Source: JAWPNA01 sp045402695 (GTDB taxonomy: Bacteria > Acidobacteriota > Polarisedimenticolia > JACPZX01 > DASXTC01). From it: 15,770 nucleotides of DNA. The translations under genes and the position numbers were made by a program. The notes below the pieces were generated by a model. The model made no database searches. It had not been told where the DNA came from and saw only the letters and a program-made list of their open reading frames with translations. The stretch is from NCBI GenBank assembly GCA_045402695.1, contig JAWPNA010000202.1:1-15770 (forward strand), given 5' to 3'. This document shows, in pieces, positions 7,331-13,990 of the stretch (the first letter of the stretch is position 1; the number at the start of each line of letters is the position of its first letter).

Positions 7331-7379
7331 CACTCTCACCGAGACAGGATTCCCCCAAGAGGTTTGCGCCGAAATCCCC

Positions 7380-7408
7380 TTGAGCCGGCCGCGCCGCTCG
7401 CGTATGAT
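7380..7408 (+). promoter_or_regulatory. Sigma70-like promoter of the amino-acid permease
   Basis: TTGAGC (7380-7385) and TATGAT (7403-7408) are separated by exactly 17 nt and match the consensus at 4 of 6 and 5 of 6 positions. Only 9 nt lie between the -10 box and the ATG at 7418, so the mRNA would start at or within about 3 nt of the start codon. No Shine-Dalgarno sequence is present, so translation is probably leaderless. Confidence 0.6.
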
Positions 7409-7417
7409 ACCGCCCTC

Positions 7418-9163
7418 ATGAGCCTCCTGGCCCGAGTCATGCGGACGAAGGACCTCGATCGGATCCTGCGCGACTCGGAAGCTCCGGGCCAGAGCTTGAA
7501 GAGGACGCTGGGACCCGTCCAGCTCACCGCGCTGGGAATCGGCGCCATCATCGGCGCTGGGATCTTCGCCACTGTCGGCACGGCCGCGGCCGGCAACCCC
7601 GACCGGCCCGGCGCCGGACCCGCCATCATCATCTCGTTCATTATCACGGCGGTGGCCTGCACCTTCTGCGCGCTCTGCTACGCGGAGCTGGCCTCCGTCA
7701 TCCCGATCTCGGGCAGCGCCTACACCTATTCATACGCCACGCTCGGTGAGATGATCGCCTGGATCATCGGCTGGGATCTCATCATCGAGTACGCCATCGG
7801 CAACATCGGAGTGGCCATCTCGTGGTCCGGGTACTTCAACGAGCTGCTGCGCGGCATCCATATCGGCGGTGGAACACTGGAGATCCCCGCCTGGCTGTCG
7901 TGCGACATCCAGACCGCCCTGGCCTGCCGCGACGTGGTGGCGGGCCCGGCCGCCGGCGCCGCCCCGGCGAAGCTCGAATTCTGCCGGCAGCTCATCGCCT
8001 CGGCGCCGCACTTCGGTTCGTTTCCCCTCGTGATGAACCTGCCGGCCATCGCGATTGTCGCCCTGCTGACCGTCGTGCTGGTGATCGGCATCCGCGAGAC
8101 CGCGTACTTCAACACGGCCATGGTGATGCTGAAGATCCTCATCCTGGGGTTCTTCGTCACGGTAGGGTTCTCCTACATCAAGCCGGAGAACTGGCAACCG
8201 TTCGCGCCCGGCGGCTGGGTCGGAATCCAGGCCGGAGCGGCGATCATCTTTTTCTCCTATATCGGCTTCGACGCCGTCTCCACCGCCGCGGAGGAGACCA
8301 GGAACCCCAAACGCGACCTGCCGATCGGCCTGATCGCCTCGCTGATCATCTGCACGTTCCTCTACATCGCGGTGGCGGCCGTCCTGACGGGGATGCTCCC
8401 GTCGGCCGAGCTGAACACGGCGGAGCCTTTGGCCAAGGCATTCTCCGCCATCGGGATCAACTGGGCGGCAGGCATCGTCTCGCTCGGAGCCGTTATCGCC
8501 ACCACCGCGGTGCTGCTCGTGTTCCAGCTCGGCCAACCGCGCATCTTCTTCTCGATGTCGCGTGACGGACTGCTCCCGCCCTACTTCGCGCGGGTCCACC
8601 CGCGCTTCCGCACGCCGCACGTCACCACCATCTGGACCGGCGTGGTGGTGGCGGTGGGCGCCTGCCTGAGCCCGCTGGATGTGATGGTGGAGCTGACCAA
8701 CATCGGCACGTTGTTCGCGTTCGTCCTCGTGTGCGCCGGAGTGATCATTCTGAGGGCGAAGGATCCGGGACGCCAGCGGGCTTTCCGGATGCCCTGGCTG
8801 CCGCTGGCGCCTCTGTGGCTGACGGCCCTCTACGTCGTCGCCACCAGATCAGGCGAGGGAAGCGGCATCGGCACGCCGCTCGCTATCCAGGTCACGGTGG
8901 TCAGTCTGACCGGCCTGACGTTCAACGCGATGGCGCTCTGGCACAGGCTGAGGGGAGTCCGGGTGCCGGAATGGATCAAGACCGACCTCGCGGTGGCCGG
9001 CATCGGCACCTGCCTGTACCTGATGGACGGGCTGCCCTGGGTGACCTGGAAGCGTTTCGGAATCTGGCTGGCGGCGGGGCTCGTGATCTACTTCACCTAC
9101 AGCTACCGGCACAGCCGTCTGCGCGGAGAGGAGATCACTTCTTCGCCCCACCCACCAGCATGA
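7418..9163 (+). CDS. APC-superfamily amino-acid permease
   Basis: A 581-residue polytopic transporter that would carry amino acids across the inner membrane by proton symport or exchange. The first helix holds GIGAIIGAGIF (40-50), the glycine-rich unwound motif that binds the substrate backbone in this superfamily. FFSYIGFDAVSTAAEETRNP, in the middle of the chain, is the other conserved block, typical of the cationic amino-acid (CAT/YfnA-like) branch. About 12-14 hydrophobic segments are present. A loop of some 50 residues with three Cys (162, 170, 189) lies between early helices. The start is taken at 7418; the frame is open back to TTG 7364, but the promoter covers that stretch. The 3' end overlaps the opposing gene by 29 bp. 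Substrate is not determinable; cationic or branched amino acids are candidates. Confidence 0.9.
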   Translation: MSLLARVMRTKDLDRILRDSEAPGQSLKRTLGPVQLTALGIGAIIGAGIFATVGTAAAGNPDRPGAGPAIIISFIITAVACTFCALCYAELASVIPISGSAYTYSYATLGEMIAWIIGWDLIIEYAIGNIGVAISWSGYFNELLRGIHIGGGTLEIPAWLSCDIQTALACRDVVAGPAAGAAPAKLEFCRQLIASAPHFGSFPLVMNLPAIAIVALLTVVLVIGIRETAYFNTAMVMLKILILGFFVTVGFSYIKPENWQPFAPGGWVGIQAGAAIIFFSYIGFDAVSTAAEETRNPKRDLPIGLIASLIICTFLYIAVAAVLTGMLPSAELNTAEPLAKAFSAIGINWAAGIVSLGAVIATTAVLLVFQLGQPRIFFSMSRDGLLPPYFARVHPRFRTPHVTTIWTGVVVAVGACLSPLDVMVELTNIGTLFAFVLVCAGVIILRAKDPGRQRAFRMPWLPLAPLWLTALYVVATRSGEGSGIGTPLAIQVTVVSLTGLTFNAMALWHRLRGVRVPEWIKTDLAVAGIGTCLYLMDGLPWVTWKRFGIWLAAGLVIYFTYSYRHSRLRGEEITSSPHPPA

Positions 9164-11363
9164 CCACCTTGTTGGCGGCGCTGTTGCCGGCTCTGTCTTT
9201 GGCGCGCACCGTGATCGTGTGCTCTCCGTCTTCGAGATCCTCGATGGTGAACCGGAAAGACTCCTGCTTGGAATCGGCGATACGGTCCTGCGGCAGCACC
9301 GGCACCCAGTCGGCCGCGTCCAGCGAGTAGGCGGCGTCAGCGACGTCGCTGAAGGAGTCCTTCACGTCCACGGTGACCTCGGCGCTGTTTGACTTCAGCC
9401 GGGTCGCCAGGGGACCGACAACCGGAGGTGTGTTGTCCACGTCGAAGGCCGGCGAGATCCGTTCGCCCGTGAGGTCCATGCCGGTGGGGTTGCTGGCGGC
9501 GTCCGTCGCGAGCAGGCGAATGCGGTAGACGCCGTCGGGCATCGTGGTGGCGTCCCACACGTAGAATTCCTCGTCCCAGTCCAGCGCGAGCGGCTTCCAG
9601 AGAGTCTCGTCATCGGCCCTGAAGTAGACATCGAACAGCAGCTCGTCGCCGTTGAAGTCCTCCGCCTTCCACACCACCGACCGGCGTCCCTTCTCGAAGC
9701 CGCGCCGCGGCTGGTTCTGCGATCGCCGCTGCGTCTGTGCTCCGTCTCCTTGCTCGGGGGCGCGCTCCTGGCTGCCCGAGAGAGTCACACCGGGGGCGAG
9801 CACTTCCACGCTGGTCACATCGGGAGGCAGGTTGTCCTGCAGGTAGCCGATCTGCACACCGCGCAGGACGGGGCCGGCTCCCTTCTTGATGCCCTTCAGG
9901 ACGGCGCGCCACTGGAGATAGCGCGCCTTGGGCCTCTCGATCGCGGTGCCTTCCGCCGCCGTGTAGTCGACGGACCAGGGCGACCAGGAGTCATCCGGAT
10001 CCTCCGTATTGCCTGTTCTCACTTGAAAGGTGATCGAGGCGCCCGCGGGGAGATCCGCCGTCCAGGCGAGGCGGCCCCAGCTCGTGGTGCAGCCCGCGTC
10101 GTGCGAGTGCGAGGTGATCGTCCCTTCCTGCGCGGCGGCCGGGTCGATCGCGACGACCTGCCCCAGGTTGCTGGCGGCGGCGAAGAACCCTCCTCGTCCG
10201 TCGGCAAGCAGCGCGTTGACCTGCGAGGACGGCACCACCACGAAGTCGGAGGCCTGCCCATCCGCGCCGATCAGAAGGACGCGCCCTTCGTTGCCGGTCC
10301 CCACCAGCACCTGACCTTCGCCGTAGGGCGCCAGCGACAGAGGCAGAACCTCCTTGGATTCCCAGATCTTCCGCGCGTACCCTTCGGCCGTGACCTCGAA
10401 GACAGCTCCATAGAAGGTCTCGGCGGCCGCCTGACGGGCTTGCTCGCGCCGCTTCTGCTGGGCTTGTTCGGATTCCTCCTCGCCTACAGGAGCGCCTTCC
10501 TGATCGCCGCCCGGCTCGTCTGCCGTGACCGTGACGCGCGTCACGCCTCCGCCCTGCGCGCCGCCGCTCCCGCCGCGCTGCCGCGGGATCGGCGCGATGG
10601 CGGCCGCGTAGACCCGCCCATCCACCACTTGCAGGGCCGCGATCTCGCGCATCGGCGAGTCGTACACCACCGCAACGTCACCGCGAGGCGGGATCCGGTA
10701 GATGATCCCATTCTGATCCGAGCCTGCGTACAGCGTTCCGCCATCGGCGGCCACAAGGGACCTGATGTGATCCTCGCGGCCGTCCAGCACGACGACGCCG
10801 GTGGCGTCCAGCTCCGGCACGTCGACCCGGTAGACGCGTCCTCTCTGCCCCGTGGCGACGAACATGCGGTCGCGGTCGTCGAAGGCGATCCCCCAGATGT
10901 AGGTCTCCTCGGGATCGAAGACCACTTCGCCCTTGCCGTCGGCGGAGATTCGATACACCGCTCCCCGCGGGGAGGTGCCGGCGTAGAGGCGACCTTTCGA
11001 ATCGAAGGCCAGCGCGTGTACCTCCAGCTCCTGCGCGTCGAACACCACCTCGGGCGGGCCACCACCGGCAGAGGCGCGGAACACCTTCCCATCGTTTCCG
11101 CCGCCGGCGTAGATCCTTCCTTCGCGATCTCTCGCGAGGCACCACAGATAAGGCTGCGCCGCGTCGAACAGGCTGGTGACGCGGGCGGAGAGCACGACCC
11201 TCCCGTCGGCGCCGAGGGCCACACCCTCCAGCTTCGCCTCCTGGAAATCGCCGCGGTTCCTCAGGACCCAGTGCTGGGAAGTCGAGGCGTGCGCGGCGAG
11301 GGCGGCCAGGCCCACCACGGCCGCGATCGAGGATGCCTTCATGACTCCGACCAACCGTCTCAT
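9135..11363 (-). CDS. Secreted beta-propeller protein with C-terminal Ig-like domains
   Basis: A 742-residue exported protein. The signal peptide (1-26) ends in AHA. Residues about 70-280 hold blade-like repeats of the pattern hydrophobic-AxD-xxGRLYAGT-xxGxVYRI (for example YLWCLARDREGRIYAGGG and YIWGIAFDDRDRMFVATG). A charged linker rich in Glu, Gln and Lys/Arg (about 285-325) interrupts the propeller, and more blades follow to about 430. A beta-sandwich-like region then contains ARYLQWRAVLKG and GVQIGYLQDNLPPDV. The end looks like Ig/fibronectin-type strands (VDNTPPV, DGEHTITVRAKDRAGN). No catalytic residues are evident; binding or scaffolding outside the membrane is likely. AAGGAG lies 5 nt before the ATG, supporting 11363 over an internal ATG at 11342. 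It follows the S55-type gene by 15 bp; last gene of the operon. Confidence 0.75.
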   Translation of the reverse strand: MRRLVGVMKASSIAAVVGLAALAAHASTSQHWVLRNRGDFQEAKLEGVALGADGRVVLSARVTSLFDAAQPYLWCLARDREGRIYAGGGNDGKVFRASAGGGPPEVVFDAQELEVHALAFDSKGRLYAGTSPRGAVYRISADGKGEVVFDPEETYIWGIAFDDRDRMFVATGQRGRVYRVDVPELDATGVVVLDGREDHIRSLVAADGGTLYAGSDQNGIIYRIPPRGDVAVVYDSPMREIAALQVVDGRVYAAAIAPIPRQRGGSGGAQGGGVTRVTVTADEPGGDQEGAPVGEEESEQAQQKRREQARQAAAETFYGAVFEVTAEGYARKIWESKEVLPLSLAPYGEGQVLVGTGNEGRVLLIGADGQASDFVVVPSSQVNALLADGRGGFFAAASNLGQVVAIDPAAAQEGTITSHSHDAGCTTSWGRLAWTADLPAGASITFQVRTGNTEDPDDSWSPWSVDYTAAEGTAIERPKARYLQWRAVLKGIKKGAGPVLRGVQIGYLQDNLPPDVTSVEVLAPGVTLSGSQERAPEQGDGAQTQRRSQNQPRRGFEKGRRSVVWKAEDFNGDELLFDVYFRADDETLWKPLALDWDEEFYVWDATTMPDGVYRIRLLATDAASNPTGMDLTGERISPAFDVDNTPPVVGPLATRLKSNSAEVTVDVKDSFSDVADAAYSLDAADWVPVLPQDRIADSKQESFRFTIEDLEDGEHTITVRAKDRAGNSAANKVVMLVGGAKK

Positions 11364-11378
11364 CCTGTCTCCTTGGAT

Positions 11379-13178
11379 CTACTTGATTCTCAGAGGAATT
11401 GCCGCGCCGCCCACGAGGATCTCGTCGAGCGGGATCGATTCTTCATACACCGTGGTCTCCACCAGAGGTGTGACCTCGCCCGCCCCCTGCTTGAAGCCGA
11501 AGGTGGAGAAGACCGAGGGGGGCAGAGAGGGCAGGATCTCGCTCTGAACGATGGCGCCCGCCTGCCGGCGCGTGATCTTGAGGTACAGTCTGTTGCCGGT
11601 GCGCAGCCGATTGATCAGTGCGATGATCTGATCCAGGTCGTCGGCCTGACTCACCTGCCGGGCCAGCACCGGCCGCTCGACGGCCCCCAGCAGGTTCGCG
11701 CCGCCTATGTAGACCGCGAGCATGCCCGGCGGGATCCCCTGGGGAACGTGGTAAGTGAAACCACGCGTGTAGGGCGTCCCGCGGTAAGGGCGGATGAGAA
11801 CCTTGAAGGTGACCCCCTCGCCCGGCTCGACACGCGTGCGGCTGGGATAGACCGAGTCCACGACGCCCAGGCGGCTCTTCTCCACGGCCGACACCTCCAG
11901 GTTCACCGAGCGGACGACCGCCTTCTCGAACTGGTTCTGGTAGACGGCGCCGAACAGTTCCTGCACGTCCCGCGCAAGCGCGATCGCCGCGGGTTGCTCG
12001 GCGGCGCCGGTATACAGATCGTTGAGGACGACGTCGGGGTGCCCCACGAGGCCGATGCGCGCCGACAGCGACATGGTCATCTCGTCGGCGGACCAGGGGG
12101 TGTTCAAGAGGCTGGACATCGACACCAGGCCGACGAGGGCGGGCGTGAGATCCCTGTGCTCGAAGATCTCGTAGTGGAATACGATCGGCGCGGAACCGGG
12201 GGGCGCCACCCTCACGTCCACCGGCACGAGACTCGGCTTGCTCCCGATTTCACCCGTGATGCCGGGAAGCCTGCTCTGCCGGAAGGTGCCGATGGTATCC
12301 AGCACGCGGCTGATCTTGGTGGAGGCCTGGAGCGACGGGAGCGTCATATAGATCTCCGCCCGAGCCATCGGGAACTGTGTCTCTCCGGTCATTAGCGCGG
12401 GATGCCCGAAGGCGAAGACCTTGTTGCCTTCCACGAGGGTCACCGTTCCCGTCGCAGCCACCGAGATGTCTCCGGAGACGAGCTGCGCCGCCACGGGCTG
12501 TCCCGCGATGAGAGGCTCCGCAAGGGGTGCTGAGGCGCCGGCCGCGGCCGCCGCCCCCGGCACCAGCCGCCCGAGGCCGAACTTCTCGAGCTGCGGCCCG
12601 AAGACCCGGATCGCCTCGGCCGGCACCCCCGCGGCGATCACGGGTGTTTCGATCGGCTCGAGCGACATGCCCGGCTCCGAAACAGCGACCGGCGGCACGC
12701 CGCCGGGGCCCGCCGTGGAGATCTCTGTCTGGCCCTCCTTGATCGCCAGCATGTATTCGATCGGCGTGATGCCGGCGATCGGCTCCTTCAGAAATACCCC
12801 GATCCGGTACGAGAGGGCCCCGACGAGGCGGCCGCCGATATAGACGGGGCTGCCGCTCATGCCCGCGGCCACGCCCGTGTACTGCACGCGCTCTCCCTTC
12901 AGCCGCGCCAGGATCAGATCCTGCTTCGGTCCGAGGAAGCCATCCATGACGCCGACGATCTCCGCCTGGAACTCCTCCACCCGTCCTCCTTCGAAGACGG
13001 TCAGAACGGTGGCCTCCATGCCGGCGCGCACGTCGGCGAGCGGCATCGTCGGCATACGCGGCGCGGCCGGGAGATCGGAATCGCCGGCGCGTGGCGCGGC
13101 TGTTAGGACAGTCAGCGCCACCAGAACGGCGGCGGTGGCCGCGCACGCGGCGCTCCTGGGCAGACGTGAAGGGAACAC
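11379..13178 (-). CDS. Secreted SpoIVB/S55-peptidase-domain protein
   Basis: About 599 residues. A signal peptide (AACAATAAVLVALTVLTAAP) is followed by an S55-like region: MPLADVRAGMEATVLTVFEG, VMDGFLGPKQDLILARLKG, GMSGSPVYIGG and EPIAGITPIEYML. GMSGSP carries the Ser that is the nucleophile in Bacillus SpoIVB. A later VFAFGHPALM could supply the His, giving an order with Ser before His. The remaining ~350 residues look like beta-rich domains and I do not recognise them. SpoIVB cleaves a sporulation partner, but nothing here points to sporulation, so protease activity is unproven. The start is uncertain: TTG at 13190 overlaps the upstream stop (TTGA) but has GGAGG only 1 nt away, while GTG at 13178 has that site 13 nt away. 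I chose 13178. Middle gene of a three-gene operon. Confidence 0.8.
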   Translation of the reverse strand: MFPSRLPRSAACAATAAVLVALTVLTAAPRAGDSDLPAAPRMPTMPLADVRAGMEATVLTVFEGGRVEEFQAEIVGVMDGFLGPKQDLILARLKGERVQYTGVAAGMSGSPVYIGGRLVGALSYRIGVFLKEPIAGITPIEYMLAIKEGQTEISTAGPGGVPPVAVSEPGMSLEPIETPVIAAGVPAEAIRVFGPQLEKFGLGRLVPGAAAAAGASAPLAEPLIAGQPVAAQLVSGDISVAATGTVTLVEGNKVFAFGHPALMTGETQFPMARAEIYMTLPSLQASTKISRVLDTIGTFRQSRLPGITGEIGSKPSLVPVDVRVAPPGSAPIVFHYEIFEHRDLTPALVGLVSMSSLLNTPWSADEMTMSLSARIGLVGHPDVVLNDLYTGAAEQPAAIALARDVQELFGAVYQNQFEKAVVRSVNLEVSAVEKSRLGVVDSVYPSRTRVEPGEGVTFKVLIRPYRGTPYTRGFTYHVPQGIPPGMLAVYIGGANLLGAVERPVLARQVSQADDLDQIIALINRLRTGNRLYLKITRRQAGAIVQSEILPSLPPSVFSTFGFKQGAGEVTPLVETTVYEESIPLDEILVGGAAIPLRIK

Positions 13179-13186
13179 GCGGTGGA

Positions 13187-13666
13187 TCAACCCTCCGCCG
13201 ATTTGAGGCTCTTCTTGATCGCCTCGACGATGAAGTTCTGCATGGAGGGCTCCTGGTCTTTCACCGCGCGGTAAACCAGGCCCGGGAGCTTGAGCGAGAT
13301 CTGCACACCGTTCTCGTCAAGAGTGTCCAGCCACTTCGTGAACTCGTTCCAGGAAGACCATGAGAGCGCATCGAGGGCGCCCTTGCGGTACAGCTCGATG
13401 AGCGCGATCTGGTCCTTCAGCTTGAAAACCACCTCGGCATCATCATAGTCGGCGAAATCGCTGTAGGCAAAAAACTTCACTTCACCAGCAGGCTGGTCCT
13501 TTCCCTTGATCGTGATCTCGGGGCTCTTGTTGCAGCGCATCAGGATGAAGTCGTTCTTCCCCTTGAAGTGGAACGCCAGGATGGGATCGCTCTTCCTGCT
13601 GTTGTCCGAGGGGGTCTTCAGGCTGCGGAACACCTTCCTTGCGATCTGTTCGTTGGTCGTATACAT
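13187..13666 (-). CDS. Small protein with ribbon-helix-helix-like C-terminus, possible regulator
   Basis: A 159-residue soluble protein without signal peptide or membrane segment. The first ~115 residues (charged, mixed alpha/beta) match no family I can name. Residues 121-156 read like an RHH (CopG/Arc-type) unit: strand VQISLKLP, helix GLVYRAVKD, a short turn, then helix MQNFIVEAIKKSLKS. RHH proteins are usually dimeric DNA-binding repressors. As first gene of an operon beside an AT-rich divergent region with a dyad, a local regulatory role is plausible but inferred. The start at 13666 has GGGGGAG 4 nt upstream; an in-frame ATG at 13684 has none. A sigma70-type promoter lies just upstream. 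Its stop overlaps a possible TTG start of the S55-type gene. Existence is well supported, function weak. Confidence 0.72.
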   Translation of the reverse strand: MYTTNEQIARKVFRSLKTPSDNSRKSDPILAFHFKGKNDFILMRCNKSPEITIKGKDQPAGEVKFFAYSDFADYDDAEVVFKLKDQIALIELYRKGALDALSWSSWNEFTKWLDTLDENGVQISLKLPGLVYRAVKDQEPSMQNFIVEAIKKSLKSAEG

Positions 13667-13713
13667 GCGGCTCCCCCGCTCCATGGACTGCGCGGTAGTT
13701 CCAATATGGGCTG

Positions 13714-13742
13714 AGTATATCTGGACGTATTTTCCTGTTCAA
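13714..13742 (-). promoter_or_regulatory. Sigma70-like promoter of the RHH-S55-propeller operon
   Basis: On the minus strand, TTGAAC (13742-13737) and TATACT (13719-13714) are spaced by 17 nt and match consensus at 4 of 6 and 5 of 6 positions. A start site near 13707 would give a leader of about 40 nt containing the GGGGGAG ribosome site of the first gene. Confidence 0.6.
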
Positions 13743-13892
13743 TGCGCCATTGGCTGCTTCTGTCTTGGCTCCATCTTCGGCGGTGTTTCCCCTCCACTCC
13801 TCTGATCCTGTAAACAATTATTTATCAACTACTTGGCTGTCTTGGTTTTCGGATCTTCGAGTCGAGTTAATAGCTAAAAAAAACTTTTCGGA

Positions 13893-13922
13893 TTTGCATT
13901 ATTACGAATTGACCAATGCAAA
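13893..13922. repeat. 8-bp inverted repeat, possible operator
   Basis: TTTGCATT (13893-13900) and AATGCAAA (13915-13922) are perfect reverse complements 14 nt apart. They flank TTGACC, the best -35-like sequence before the protease gene. The position fits a regulator site for the protease; the regulator is unknown, and the RHH-like protein next door is a candidate. Confidence 0.4.
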
Positions 13923-13978
13923 GCTGACCCCCATCTTGTGCACGACACCAAGACAGGAGCAGGCGGTTTCCGGGAACC

Positions 13979-13985
13979 AGGAGGG
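13979..13985 (+). promoter_or_regulatory. Ribosome binding site of the S8 protease
   Basis: AGGAGGG lies 5 nt before the ATG at 13991 and fixes the start directly ahead of a good signal peptide. Confidence 0.75.
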
Positions 13986-13990
13986 CTCGC

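Larger units (their letters stand above)
7086..7417. other. Intergenic region, 332 bp, with two large inverted repeats and a promoter
   Basis: This separates the small secreted-protein gene from the amino-acid permease. It contains a 14-bp inverted repeat (7124-7187), a long compound hairpin with a T-rich tail (7247-7330) and a sigma70-like promoter (7380-7408) directly before the permease. C-tracts are frequent. I see no convincing small gene here. Confidence 0.7.
13667..13990. other. Divergent intergenic region with AT-rich island, 324 bp
   Basis: This lies between the leftward three-gene operon and the rightward S8 protease. Bases 13801-13920 contain 41 G or C in 120 (34%), against a clearly GC-rich surrounding, and include an A8 tract at 13876-13883. 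It contains the leftward promoter (13714-13742) and an 8-bp dyad (13893-13922). A rightward promoter must exist, but the best candidate, TTGACC (13909-13914) with CATCTT 17 nt later, is weak. No gene is evident. Confidence 0.7.

Noticed and set aside
9750..12395. 881-codon open frame on the plus strand opposite the propeller and S55-type genes
   Set aside because: Arg/Gly/His-rich composition with no recognisable motif, antisense to two well supported genes. GC-rich codon use commonly leaves such frames open.
13868..13895. Poly-T stretch on the minus strand as an intrinsic terminator
   Set aside because: The A8/T8 tract has no GC-rich hairpin before it and no leftward gene ends there.
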